Position numbers and translations under genes: made by a program | Shown here: one piece after another, positions 22,218 to 34,127 of the stretch | Layout: each line of letters starts with the position of its first letter | How positions within the stretch are numbered: the stretch's first letter is position 1 | Notes under the pieces: model-generated | Told to the model about the DNA's origin: nothing | The model's database searches: none | The model's input: the letters and a program-made list of their open reading frames with translations, nothing else | From: Anaspis maculata | Taxonomy: Eukaryota; Arthropoda; Insecta; Coleoptera; Scraptiidae | Assembly (NCBI GenBank): GCA_949128115.1 | Contig: OX421964.1 | Location: 18,190,892 to 18,254,891, forward strand | DNA: 64,000 nt | Reading direction: 5' to 3'

Positions 22218-24041
22218 CGCGAGTCATTAGGAGTGTATCGTGAGAAGCGAATAAGCGATCCACCGGCATCAGGACCATTTTATGTAAACCTTAATATAAT
22301 ATACCCATAAATCTCGCTGAACTTCACACAGTTTGTACGATACCGTACACATATAAAGGTTACGGGAGGGCCGTTTTGCCACGACCTCCCCGAGCCTAAT
22401 CCCGCAATTTATATCAAATTAGTGACGGAAATCGTTCAAGTTGCGATATTCTCTTAAGTCCTTCTAATTTATACATCCCGCTCGTGGACGTGTTTTGCTT
22501 TTTCTCCATCAGAGAGTCTTCATGATGCGAGAAGCATGAACAGAGCGCTGATTAATCTGCACGTCATAACTGCGTGTAGAAATCCAGACAACCTAATGGG
22601 GAGCACACAAGGTGAGAAATGAGCCTCCGCAGGTTGCCAACACATTGAAATTGAATCAGTTCCAAAGACCGGAGCACCGATCACGATTTATATATTAATA
22701 ATGCGTACGAAATTATGATCCCATGACTTGAATATTAATCCCGCGATACAGTTCACGCCCAGTGCACATGGTTCATGGGACGCATCTAATTGTCATACAA
22801 CCATTGTTTTGATCACATACAAACCGAGCGAGGTCGCTTATTCTACAGATAAACCCAAATTTTTGCTGCAGTCTAGTATAAAATTCACCTTAACTAATTG
22901 CTGTTGAGTCGTAATCACTAAAAGCCACTACTTAAGGTAATTTACTACTGAATTTGCGATAACAACTTTAGATTTTCGACGACACTCTCCTCTCCACGAA
23001 GAAGATATTAAAACAATAAGTTGGTTGTAAATTACACTAGGTATACCTAATTATTATAATTAATGCTGTGGGAATAAATCGTATGGTTTTATTAGAACAC
23101 GGACGTGAACATTTTACGATGGCATTTAAGGAACAGAGTGTTTTACCTACTTCAAAGTGGTTTTATAGAGGCGTAAGGATGAGGATTGAGTGGATGCTCG
23201 CTGTGTGTGCATGTCAAACAGATGGCTGCTGCCCAGTACTGTAACGTAACAGATATGGCTATTACCGGTGAAAGAGCTAAATAGAGAATAAATTTCGGTG
23301 TGACAATGATGGCTGGTATAATCTCGGATTTCCAACTGCACATATACACAGTAATTGGACTTTCATTTCGCTTATTCGCTTCGAGTGGACGGCACTGCCG
23401 CGACAATATGTTTCGGAATCGAGAAATCGAGGGATTGATCACCGTGATTCGTTATAGAAGGTACCTACATAAAATACTTGTGCAGAAATAGGCTGCAAAT
23501 GCAATCTATTTCGGTCGAATCCAACTTTTGCGGACTAGTCAGCAAGTCGTATGAAAGCAGAAGAGGTACAATAGGTGTGAGATTCCATAAGCGAATGAAC
23601 GAGCGTTATGTTAAACCATTAGGAAGATAAGAAAGATATTCGCTGGAGACTGCAACTGTGGAGGAAGCCACAAACCCGGAGACTCTCACATTGAAGTAAG
23701 CCACAAACCCGTACAATTGGCGGAGGAGCCGCTCGATAGTTTGGCGGGGTCCACAAGCGGAATTTCTAGACTTATCAGCCTTGAAACTCTCCTAAACTTA
23801 TCGCCAAGGATAATTCTGGTTATCCTAAACTATATAAAAGCAACTCTGGAGGTTGTCCAGGGTGTAGGCGAACTTCGAGAGCCTCTAAAGCAATCAATCG
23901 GATCAAGGTTGTACCGAGTCTTAGAAACCCTGGATTCGCCAAACGAAGGATACACGACTTGTATAAATTGACTGGTTTTATTTTGGAAAATTTGACCACT
24001 TGTGCGAGGATTATGCCTTATGTCACTATTGTAAACTATAG
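22218..24041. other. Unique DNA; possible solo LTR near 23660-23970
   Basis: No gene is recognised. Bases 22380-22800 have regulatory-like texture (CpG and homeodomain-like words). Around 23650-23970 there is a short direct repeat 'agccacaaacccg', a TATA-like tatataaaagc (about 23834) and a GC-richer stretch. Together these could be a solo LTR, but no inverted TG...CA boundary with target duplication was found. The 84-codon frame at 23717-23971 lacks an ATG. Confidence 0.3.
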
Positions 24042-25249
24042 TAGGCCAGTCAAATAAGGAAAGCTGGAGAAGAAAAACTGTTGGAGTTTTGGAAATTTGA
24101 CAGTAATGTCCAGTAAGGTGTACTGTTGAACATACTAAAAGTCCCCACCTACCCATTGAGCTCGAGCCGCCATCTTGAAAAAATGGTCCTTCGATCCAGT
24201 TTTCTGCGTATCTGTTGATATTATTAAAATTGAATCAACAAAAAAAATCATAAAATAAGCGATTTTTTGCCTATGGCTAGAGATATTGTCTTCAAGATTT
24301 GTGAAGATGTTGGCAATCTACATCAAAGCTAAACCTGACAGTTGAGATAAAGAGAAAAAATGCAAGAATTTTTCTCATTTTTTTTCAAATTAAGCAAAAA
24401 TTTGGTTTTCGAGTTTGACATTTCCAACAGGGCGAAGTAAAGGTTTCAATCGAACATCAATCAGTTTTGTTATTTACATATTGTAAGACAAGATTTCATC
24501 AGTATTGTGCCTTCACGAGCTTCTGGAATGCTCGATATGAATTAAACTAAAATAATAATAGCTGAGTCCAAACAGTGTTGTCGATTGGTTCTAAAGGAGA
24601 CATTTCAAAACAAAAGACATCAGCAAAGGATATACAGAAGGTCCAAAGGTTATTCAACTGTATATGAGCCTCATATTGGTGTGCCTTATCCAAAATAGTA
24701 CAAAAGAATCAATCAAAATGTTAAAATCCACCCTGTATAACAAAAAGTAACAATACAAAATAGAAGTAGTGAAGTATACCTGGTAGCAAAAATACAGCCT
24801 CCACATTGCTAAAAGAAAGAACACAATTAGTTAATTTATTTGGAAGTTATTAGTTCTCAAACTTGACTTTGCAAATTTCAGCCAGTCAAGTAGGGAAAAG
24901 TACAGAGAAATAACTGTCGGAGTTTCAGAAGTTTGCCAGAGATGTTCGCTAAGGTATACTTATAAACTTATCAAAAGTTCCCGCCTCTACCTGTTGCGCG
25001 TGAGCTGCCATCTTGGAAAAACGGTCCTTCGATCAAGTTTATTACCATTTTTTCAAAATGGCGGCTCGAGCAGAACAGGTAGAGGCGGTGACTTTTAGTC
25101 TGTTTATTAGTATACCTCAGCAAGCATCCCTGTCAAAGTTTTGAAATTCCGACAGTTACTTTTCTCTACTTTTCCCCATTTGACTGGATAAAATTTGTAA
25201 TGTCAAGTTTGAGGACTAGTAACTTCCAAATAAATGAATTGATCTTGTA

Positions 25250-26686
25250 GTCCAGGAATTATAGAAAAAATAGCGAACAAAAATGATAACCAGCCGGATT
25301 TTTGTATATAAGCTCAGTTGAGCATGTAGTTCAACATAGTAAAAGCCCTCAAGAATCCGGTGTGAGCTTCGGCCGTTGTGGCCTTGAGAAGAACTTTAGG
25401 ATCAGTTTTTCGTGTTTATCTCGTGACCGATGGCATTTGGAGGAAAAGCAGTTGGAGCAAAATTGTTGGAAATTGTATTTTCTACAAGAAAGGTCCCCAC
25501 ATATTTCATCATCAGTCCACTCCTACTTCGTCAAAACACAAGAAAAGCTAAATAGTCCAGATGCTCGATGCCGAAGACTGTACGGACCTTGAGTTTTATG
25601 ATGGCAGGGTGCCACTTGGTAGATGTGTTGTTCGATCCAATTTCTTTTGATTGAATCTTAATGCCATCGATACCAACCATGTCGGCGGCATATACAGGGT
25701 GACATAAAAATAAAAAGTTGAACAAATGTACCTCAAGAACTGAAATAGGTGAAGACATGTAAATCGCCAAAAATATTTCTAATTTCATGACCATGAAGTC
25801 GTCGTAAAATTGAATCAAATATGTTGAGCCGTTTCTGAAATATCTTCAGAAGACTAAAGTCGTTACAAAAAAAAATAGTTTTCCGTATATCAGTAATTCT
25901 TCAGATTTTGAATCGAAATTTGGTGTTTTGAATCGAAACAATGATTAATTACATTTGAAATGAAATTACAGTGGAAAGCCCTCTCTAGGCCAACTAATTT
26001 TAGAAAAAACACAGTCACCTTTTTTTCTGATGAGTAGACGAAAATATATATTTTTTTGGTAACAACTTCAGTCTTTTGAAGATATTTCAAGATCGGCTTA
26101 AGATATTTAATTCAAGTTTACGACGACTTCATGACCATGAAATTAGAATTATCTATGGCGATTTACATGTCTTCACCTATTTTGGATCTCGAGGTACAAA
26201 TGTTTTACATTTTATTTTTATTTCACCCTGTATATGCCGCCAGCATAGTTCGTCTTGATGGCTTCAAGTTTCAACCAAAAGAGAGTGGATCAAACAACAC
26301 CTCTACAAAGTGGCACTCCGCCATCTTGAAACTCAAGGTCCATACCAGTCTTCAGCATCGAGCATCTGGACTATTTTTATTTTCTTGTGTTTTGACAAAG
26401 AAGGAGATGACTGACGATGAAATGTGTGGGAACCTTTCTTGTAGATAATGAAATTTCCAACAATTTCTTCCCCGAAACTTTTTTCTCAAGTGCTATTGTT
26501 CATGAGATATACGCGAAAAACTGACCCTCAAGTTCTTCTCGAGGCCACAACGGCCAAAGCTCACACCGGATTTTTGAGGACTTTCACTATGTTGAACTAC
26601 ATGCTTAACTGAGCTTATATATAAAAATTCGGCTAGTTATCATTTTTGTTCGCTATTTGCGATTTAAACAGCTAAAATTCCTGGAC
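25250..26686. mobile_element. Fold-back element B, copy 1, nested in A
   Basis: Ends gtccaggaattatag and ...taaaattcctggac, with TA at 25248-25249 and 26687-26688. It interrupts A just after the central module pair; the flanking A sequence resumes at 26689. The inverted arms share 'agccggatttttgtatataag' parts and 'cggccgttgtggcc'. Recurrent 95-residue frames within it (25531-25818 and 26131-26448) are mirror images of one arm sequence and appear also in copy 2. The arms meet exactly at the ends of inner element D. Confidence 0.9.
25695..26230. mobile_element. TA-bounded inner element D, copy 1, at the centre of B
   Basis: Ends cagggtgacataaaaat and ...tttatttcaccctg, flanked by TA (25693-25694 and 26231-26232). 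It is itself palindromic. Its flanks ggcggcata and tatgccgcc are inverse of each other, so D occupies the precise symmetry centre of B. CAGGGTG-type ends are common in insect TA-targeting MITEs. The equivalent in B copy 2 is 38546-39083. Confidence 0.7.
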
Positions 26687-27492
26687 TATTGTTATTTTTT
26701 TCAGAAATTTAAAGGCCGTCTTTTTGGCATCAGGTATGCTTCACTACTTCCATTTTGTATCGTTACTTTTTGTTATACAGGGTATATTTTAACATTTTGA
26801 TTGATTCTCTCGTACTATTTTGGATAAGGCACATCAATATGGGGCTCATATACAGTTGAAGAACCTTTGGACATCCTGTAAATCCTTTGCCGGTGTCTTT
26901 TGTTTCAAAATGTTTCCTTTAGAACCAATCGACAACACTTTTTGGACTCGTGAAGGCACAATTTTGATGAAATTTCGTCTTACAATATGTAAATATCAAA
27001 ACTGATTGATGTTGGATTGAAACCTTTACTCCGCCCTGTTGGAAATGCCAATCTCGAAAACCAAATTTTTGCTTGATTTAAAAAAATATTTTTTTTTCGC
27101 GATTTCTTCTCTATCTCAACTGTCACGTTTAGCTTTGATGTAGACTGCCAACATTTTCACAAATTTTGAAGACAATATCTTCAGCCATAGGCAGAGAATC
27201 GCTTATTTTTTATATTTTTCCAATTTCATTTTATGAAATATTAATAGAAACGAGAAAAAAATCGGTGAAACAATTCTTGTGGACAATTTCATAGCCTTGA
27301 TTTTTTATTATAAGCAAAAAACTGGATCGAAGGACCATTTTTCCAAGATGGCGGCTCGAGCTCAATAGGTAGAGTTGGGAACTTTCAGTATGTGCGTAAT
27401 GGTACACCTTACCGGACATTACTGTCAAATTTTCAAAACTCCAACAGTTTTTCCCCTCGAACGGAAAAATTTGTTCTAATTTGACTGGCCTA

Positions 27493-28686
27493 TAGGTGTC
27501 AGATGAAGGCAATTGTCGAATGCATTATCGTTTACACCATCCCATTAAACCGCTGTTGATCCGAAGTCTTGTGACTGGTGCTCTTGTGAGAAGCTGGCGA
27601 TTTCACGTGAAAGATAATTTTCAATTTTGTACATATTCGTATATGTAATGTGTAATGCCTGCCAATTTTCACTTTCGGTTTACTAAAGGCTCCTAAATTC
27701 CATTATCGGCTAAGCGAGACATAATTACTGTAATGCCACGTCCTGAAATTGATAGATTGCGCACAAATTTGACCAAACTCGGACTCGAATGCCCCCATTG
27801 CTATGCTAATTTGCCATTAGGAAATTGCCGTGTAGCAGCAGCCTGAAAGTGTGCTTCACTCCGTTGCCTTGCAATTTTCAATTACGAGCCTTTTAATTAA
27901 TAGTCACTAAACTTTTATTGGGTATGGGTATACTAGGTGGGGTATACACCTGTATACCAGCTTGATGGATTCACGAGCCAGATTTTTATGCCTGTATACC
28001 TACCAAGTAGACAGAAATTTTGCGATTTTTCCTTCACAATAAGATGATAAGAAACATAACAATGAGAGGTTTTTTTTTTCGGCGATATAATAACCGTCAC
28101 CGATGTACTTTACGATATTAGCCCGGATGCAATAAAGATCACTTATTGCACACTTTCTAGATTGCAATCACATATTTCTGCATCATCGCGGCCTCTATCT
28201 CGACTGCTTTATTACTTGTAATAATGGTTTATGGGTCCCGAATTCGAGTGATGTAGTGCATTTTTATAGCCGCAAATTACACGGACGAAACGCCGGGTTT
28301 CAATTACAACCAATTTGTAATATAAATACTCGCGGTGTGTGTGTGCGTGTGCATGCAAAAATGCATTGATTGTTCCCACACTGGCCGGCCGTAATGTGCG
28401 TTTTATGCCTTTATTGCTCTCGATTTTTTCAGCACGACTTTTTTTTTTTCGCGAGAATAATTGAGTAATTTTCCGCTCGCTATGGTACATGACTGTGCTT
28501 CATCAGGTGCAGGATATCAAAAGCTTGAATCTTTGCCTCTTCCCTGTAGTATGCCAAAACCCCAAGGCAAATTTCATTGTCAAAACATCCATCTTTGTCA
28601 TCCGATGGTCTCCATAACAGGACAACTTCTGCCAGTCTCCGAACTTTTCCTTCTCAGATAGAGTCTGTAGTACGTCTATCAAATGT
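27493..28686. other. Unique non-coding block with regulatory texture
   Basis: Bases 27700-28450 contain many TTTAT/Caudal-like and TAAT words, CpG-bearing spacers (ccgtcaccgatg, acggacgaaacgccggg) and a short gtgtgtgtgtgcgtgtg run (28337). The composition resembles conserved insect enhancers. No gene is seen. Confidence 0.35.
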
Positions 28687-28732
28687 TTACAGCCACCACA
28701 TTTGGGCATCCGGGCTGGGTGCTGCCCAAAAT

Positions 28733-28800
28733 CCCGACAGTTTAAGTCCCGACACACTCTTAGCCCGACAGATTTTCAATCCCAACCAGTTCGAAAGCCT
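28733..28800. repeat. Short ~17-bp tandem (cccgacag...) bracketing the minisatellite on the left
   Basis: 'cccgacagtttaagt', 'cccgacacactcttag', 'cccgacagattttcaat' follow each other. They are the reverse-complement type of the array at 30430-30720, so the large minisatellite lies between inverted short arrays. Confidence 0.6.
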
Positions 28801-30430
28801 GACATCTGATGTTCTCAATAATTGTGTCGTCATGTCATTTGGAGCCCTATCGAGCCTCGCTGGATCCTTAAATGTATTTGAAGCCCTGCTGAGGCCCTTG
28901 ATGTTTCTCAATATGGCTTTCAGAGTACCAGAGTACCAAAGTACTAGATTACGCAACAGGGGCTTCCTTGTCTTCTTTTATCATACAAAGTTCCACTGCC
29001 CCCTCCTCTTGTGTCGTCAATCTTTTGAAGCCTGCCTGAGTCCTCTTGCATTTTTCCTTGACTTTTGAACTTTTGTCTGGTTCCGTTGTGCCCTAATATG
29101 ACGTTTGGAGCCTTGATGAGCTCCCACATTTTTTTAGTTGCTTTCTGAGTTTCAGCGAACCTCCTTGTACTTTCTTGCGTTATTTGAATCCTTGATGACC
29201 CCCACGGGGCCGCTTGTTCTTTGAATGTCATTTAAAGTTCTGTTGAGCCTTCTTGCATTTTTCCGTGGCTTTTGAAGCATTGGTAAGCACTCGTGCCTCG
29301 TGCCTCGTGCCTCTTTGCCTCTATCCACGAGTCCGGAATCTCATTGGCCCCGTTGTTTCATCAACGTTTTTTGAAGCCCTGCTGAGCCCTTCCACATTTT
29401 TCCGTGGCTTTCGAGACACTTATAAGCACCCTTGTCTCGTCATGTCATATTTGAAGCACCGTCGGTCTCCTTGGGCAAGTGTCAAGTTAAACCCCAAATG
29501 TAGTTCAAACCCCAATAAGTCCTTATAAGTCTCTTCATGGTTTTTCGAATACCATTACGTTCGCCTCCGTTTGTTATACAAAGCTCCATTGAATCCCTTG
29601 TGTCTTCGCTATTGTTTGAAGGCCTGCTATAACAGGCTATAGCTCCCTAGCATTCTCCGTGGCTTTTGGAACTCTATCAGACCCTCTTATGCCTCATGTG
29701 TCGTTTGGTGCTCTGATGAGCCCCCTTATATTGTTCGTGGGTTTAAGTTTTCGGATAAACCTCCTTGTACCCTCTTGCGTTGTTGAAAGCCCTAGTAGCC
29801 CTCCAAAGGCTCCCTTGTTTCTTCAGCATCTTTTGAAGCGCTGCTGAGCTCACTCCCGTTTTTTTCGTGGCTTTCATAGCGTTAGTGAGTATCTTGTGCC
29901 ACCTTGTCATATTCAAGAACATGTGTCATCAAGCGTAGTTTGGAGTGCAATCAGCCCATTCACGCTTTTCTTAGCTTGGAAAGTACCAGTCAGCCCATTT
30001 TGCCTTTTTTTTTGTTATGTAGTGCTCCATTGGACCCCCTCGTGCCTTCAATCATTTTTATCGTGGAGAATACCTACAACAGGAGACAAAGAGGCTCACT
30101 AGAGTAAGCGTTCTTCCGAAACTTGTTGGAAGATACGCGGGGGCTTACCAGGGCCTCCAACGACACATGGAAACACAAAGAGACACGCTAGGGTTTCTAG
30201 TGACACAGCACTACCAAAATGTGAAGACGAATTATCCGGACAAGGTTTTTATGTGGCTCTTTGCACAAAAAACGATTTGGATATTATACGGAAAGTGTGT
30301 GCACATGGATTTGGTCAGATGGTCCAGAAAGCAGTTTGTCCTTCCTTCACACAAGAGACGGCATGAACACATAAGCCTTGTCAGGTGCTCAGAGAGCTGT
30401 TTATTGGGCCCTCTACTCCCACATGGACAC
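28801..30430. repeat. Degenerate higher-order minisatellite, orientation 1
   Basis: Words such as 'tttggagccct', 'gaagccctgctgagccc', 'tttttccgtggcttt' and 'cttgtgtc' recur at irregular 55-130-bp steps and in longer groups. The open frames here, including 28577-29068, are by-products of the repeat. It is the inverted counterpart of 40130-42930. Confidence 0.8.
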
Positions 30431-30725
30431 TTGTTGGGTTAGATTTGTTCGGGTTTTATAGGTGTCGGGATTTTGAATCTATAGGGATCCAGGATCTGTC
30501 GGTATTGAGAGATGTCGGGATGTAGACTGTTGGGATTTTCAGGTGTCGGCATTTTGGATATGTCGGGATTATGCGTTTTTGGGTCGGGATCCAACCCGTG
30601 GGGATTTTGGGATGTCGAGTTTTTTGATCTGTCGAAATTAAGGGTCTGTGGGTATTACGATGGTGTCGGGTTTCAGTCCGCAGGGATTTTGGGGTGTCGG
30701 GACTCAGGCTGTCGGGAGTTATTCC
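30431..30725. repeat. ~17-18-bp degenerate tandem array (tgtcgggattttg)
   Basis: 'tgtcgggattttgaat', 'tgtcgggatgtagact', 'tgtcgggattatgcg', 'tgtcggcattttggata' and others follow without gaps. The 99-codon frame is a repeat translation. Confidence 0.8.
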
Positions 30726-31343
30726 ATTCAAGATTATTTATTCATCAGAAGCAAACTTCATACTTCACTCCTTTTATCTTATGCTATATACCATTTTTGT
30801 CTTATTTCTAGTTTTCATCTGCAAACATCTCCTATACATCCCTAATATCAAGAGCTCTAGCCCCGCCTTCTGGAAGAACACAATTTTATGTTTTGACCCT
30901 CAGACAGTCTTCAAACTGTAGAGTTTGATGCCTATCGTCCATTAGTCTTTATACTGTGAACTTCTATTCTTGAACTATCATCTCGGCGGGAGTCGGACAA
31001 CTCGTCGACACCCAACTCATCGACAGGATAGCTTGCCGACACCCAACTTATCGACAAGATAATTCACCGACAAGACAATTCACCGACAAGACAACTCGCC
31101 GACAGGACAACTCGCCGCCAAGAAAACTCACCGACAAGACAACTTACCGACAAGACAACTCGTCGACAAGACAACTTGCTGGCAAGACAACTCATCGACA
31201 GGACAATATGACGACCGGACAATTTATTGACAGGACGACTTATCGACAGGACAACTTGGCGACAGGACAATTTATCGATAAGAGAACATATACAATTACT
31301 CCTTAGAACTTACGAAAATAATCAAAATATTCGGCCTGATTCA

Positions 31344-31479
31344 ACCGGGTGTTTATAAACGTCTGTGATGGCGGCAGGCTTTGGTCAGGCCAAAAGTCGC
31401 GGTGAAAGGCACGATTTGAAATAGTGATAGGAGATTCCAAAGGCGATATGATAACAGAGTACATTTATAAACACCCGGT
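31344..31479. mobile_element. 136-bp MITE (ends accgggtgtttataaa)
   Basis: The terminal inverted repeats accgggtgtttataaa and tttataaacacccggt are perfect for 16 bp. No unambiguous target duplication is seen. It directly abuts the next MITE. Confidence 0.75.
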
Positions 31480-31480
31480 A

Positions 31481-31597
31481 TAAGGGAATGGTTATGGTAA
31501 TCATCGTGCTTACTATGCTAGGGCAACGAGCCTTCCCATTGGCTGTCGCCGTAGCAATTTTAGAGTAAGCACGGTGATCACCATAGGCATTTCCTTA
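31481..31597. mobile_element. 117-bp MITE (ends taagggaatggttatgg)
   Basis: About 34-bp inverted ends (taagggaatggttatggtaa and ...ccataggcatttcctta) are flanked by TA at 31479-31480 and 31598-31599. The left TA is the last two bases of the neighbouring MITE, so this copy may have inserted at the very end of it. Confidence 0.75.
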
Positions 31598-32350
31598 TAG
31601 AATCAGGTCGATTGTAGCAAGGTTGAAAATATTCTTGCACCTTCAATTTTCAACGACCCCCGCGCCACCCTACACGCCATGCAAATTTGGCTAGAAAGCT
31701 GATTTGGTATGTCTGAGTCCATACATACCAAAACAGTCCAGGTTTTTTTTTGATGACCCAGTCAGATCAAGCCAGTCAATCAAGTTCTTTGATTCGAAAG
31801 AAAATTTGTACATGGTAAAGCCGTAGATAAGGGCCTCGTCAGGTTCCAGTTGTTTCTTCTTTGAAGACTCGGTCGGAGTAAGTCAGGTAATTGAGTTATA
31901 TGATTCGAAAATAACTGGGACAGGGTCAGGTGCGGCTGGGTCGGCAAGTTTTCCTATAGTTTTCCTGACGATCAGTAGGGTGTCGGCAGGCTATCCCGTA
32001 GATGAGTTGGGTGTCGACGAGTTGTCCAACTCCCTATTTTCATCATCGTAAGTTTTTAAGGGTTATCGTAATATTTTTTGCGTCGTAGAGTGATTCTGTC
32101 GGTGAGTTGTTTTGTGGGTAAGCTATCCTGTCGGTCAGTTGTTTTGTCGGTGAGCCATCTTGCCACTGATTTGTCTTGTCGGTGAGTTGTCCTGGTTAGT
32201 GAATTGTCTTGTTGGTGAGTTGCCTTGTCGATGAGTTGTCTTGTCGCTGAGTTGTCTTGTCGGTGAGCTGTCTTGTCGGTGAGTTGTTTTGTCAATGAGT
32301 TGGGTATTGGCAAGTTATCCTGTCGATAAGTTAGGTGTCGAAGAATTATA

Positions 32351-32873
32351 CCAAACCCATCTCGACAGCCCCTTGACTGAATTGTTTGCTTCAAGCTAGA
32401 GCCCCTAGACTTGGAAATGATTCCTTCCAGACAATCTCAATCTTGAGAACGTCATTCTTGTTTTCTGGGCGTCCGCGTCCCCATACATAGGCATTCCCCT
32501 GCAAAAATCGCAATACCGAGGACTCCTTCCTATACACTTGGGTCGCCTCCAAAGATATATCAATTTACTCTTTCCCACAGCTCTTATACCAAGGCTTTCA
32601 CCCTCTGCCTTTTGATATAACCTCATACTCAGGTCTTGGCATTAGACAACCCCCCTCTGATATCACACCGCAGGCAATTTGAATGATAAAATCATTTGTC
32701 TGGATAATTATCTAGAACCGTCGCGTCATCAGTATATCTGCTTCATTTGGATGAAAAAATGATTGAATCTGTTAACAAGCCGATGGAATTGGACCGATCA
32801 CAAAATAACAGAAAAATTAAGCGGTATTTGGAATCAATCAACAAATAATTGTAATGATGTTGAAAATTACATA
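32351..32873. other. No recognisable gene
   Basis: Unique sequence. Frames at 32405-32626 and 32743-32985 show no family resemblance. Confidence 0.45.
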
Positions 32874-32875
32874 TA

Positions 32876-34125
32876 GGCCAGTAGCAGGAAGCGAAAAAGC
32901 GACATATGCTTGCAAAAGGTCCCATATAAAATTTTCCTTCCAATATAAGCTCACTGGGGGGAGGGAATCCTAATGGAGAATCCAAATTTGTGACCTTTGT
33001 GACCTCCGGAACCGTGGTAAAAAAATGAAGAAGTTGAAAGTTTGTGAAAATCGTCTATTTTTCTTGAATCACTCGTAAACGGTGATTATACGAGCAAAAT
33101 GTCCAGCAGTTAAATTGAAGATCGTTAAATTCAAAACAAAATGATGCCATAGCCATTGCTGTGTAATAAGCGGTTACCTAAATACAGCTTTCGGAAGTCT
33201 ACCCTGAGTATCGCTCGGAGCTGGCAGCTGAATTCTGGCCCTCAAACTGCAGCTTCTCACTCAAGAGGGTATACTGCCATTGTCCGTAAACGGATATGCT
33301 TGCCCAAAACATTTCTTGGAAGGCAATTAAACCGGCTTCAATGTGGTTTGAATGCACTTCTGTTACAATCTGTATCTTGGATGTTATCAGCGGTCGAAGT
33401 CGGTGGTGAATCAATCGCCGGACCTTCACAAAGCGCACTTTTTCTGTTCCTGTCCTAAGGTCTGCTTTTTTTGCAGGTAAACGCTGTTGACGGAATATGT
33501 GGAACAAAGTGTGCTCAATAGAACCCCGGTTACAGAACATTTCTCATTTCTGTAGTTTCCAAGAAATATGCGTTCAAATGTGCGCCTTTTGAAGGTCCCG
33601 CGGTTGATCCAGTACCGACTTTGACTGCTGATTACATCCAAGGTATAAATTGTGACGACACTGCAGTCATAGCAGATTGAGTCCGATTCAATTTTCTTTC
33701 AAGAAATGTTCAGGACAACCATATCCGTTTACGGACAATGACAGTATAGCCTCTCAAGTAGGAACCTGCAGTTTGACAGCCAGAGTTCATCTGACAGCTT
33801 TGAGCGATTTCAAGGGTAGACTTCCGAAAGCTGTATTCCGGTAACCGTTTATTGCACAGCAACGGCTTTGGCATCATTTTGTTCAAAATTCAACGTTCTC
33901 CAATGACTATTAGACATTACGTTCGTTGAGTCACCGTTTACGAGTTATTCAGGAGAAACGGACGATTTCCACGAATTCTAGAATCCTTTATTTTTTTACC
34001 ATAGTTCCGGAGGTCACACAAGGTCACAAACTCGGATTTTTCATAAGGACTTCCAAGTAAACTAATATCAAAAGAAACATTTCCTATGGGACCTTCTGCA
34101 ATCTCGAATATTCCTGCTACTGGCC
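32876..34125. mobile_element. Fold-back element F (1.25 kb)
   Basis: Ends ggccagtagcaggaa and ...attcctgctactggcc, TA-flanked (32874-32875 and 34126-34127). Almost the whole element is an inverted repeat, diverged by tens of percent. Paired blocks include 'gtgacctccggaacc', 'actcgtaaacggtga', 'acagctttcggaagtctacc' and 'ttgtccgtaaacggatatg'. The frames at 33156-33458 and 33199-33540 fall inside the arms and are not credible genes. Confidence 0.85.
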
Positions 34126-34127
34126 TA

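Larger units (their letters stand above)
24044..27490. mobile_element. Fold-back element A, copy 1 (3.45 kb including nested B)
   Basis: Ends ggccagtcaaataagg and ...aatttgactggcc, with TA on both sides (24042-24043 and 27491-27492). Without the nested B it is about 2.0 kb. The terminal module (start ggccagtcaaa, then 'gagctcgagccgccatcttg', then 'aatggtccttcgatcc') occurs four times: at both ends, and twice back-to-back in the middle (24888-25193, joined at 'tttattaccat'). Between modules, 'tttccaacagggcg' and 'ccaaaggttattcaactgta' also appear in both arms. No coding capacity is credible. The second copy is at 55762-59914. Confidence 0.9.
30988..32350. mobile_element. Fold-back with arms of 16-bp tandem repeats (FB-like architecture)
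   Basis: The left arm (30988-31285) is an exact-period 16-bp array, unit caccgacaagacaact. The right part (32085-32350) is the same array inverted (tcttgtcggtgagttg). An extra copy of the outer end lies at 31978-32034: the left outer end gacaactcgtcgacacccaa matches ttgggtgtcgacgagttgtc there. The centre (31290-31977) holds two MITEs and a ~120-bp direct duplication ('agtcagatcaagccagtcaa' versus 'ggtcggagtaagtcaggtaa'). Inverted termini made of short tandem repeats are the hallmark of Drosophila FB elements; kinship is not implied. I found no TSD. Confidence 0.7.

Noticed and set aside
28577..29068. 163-codon open frame
   Set aside because: Lies across the start of the higher-order minisatellite and shows repeat-derived words only.
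31064..31270. Cys/Ser-rich repetitive protein on the minus strand
   Set aside because: It is the translation of a 16-bp tandem array; because 16 is not a multiple of 3, all three frames give similar periodic peptides.
32056..32394. Thr/Gln/Asp repeat protein on the minus strand
   Set aside because: Same 16-bp array in the opposite direction; not a gene.
33156..33458. 100-codon ORF
   Set aside because: Lies inside the arms of fold-back F, and the overlapping minus-strand frame is just as long.
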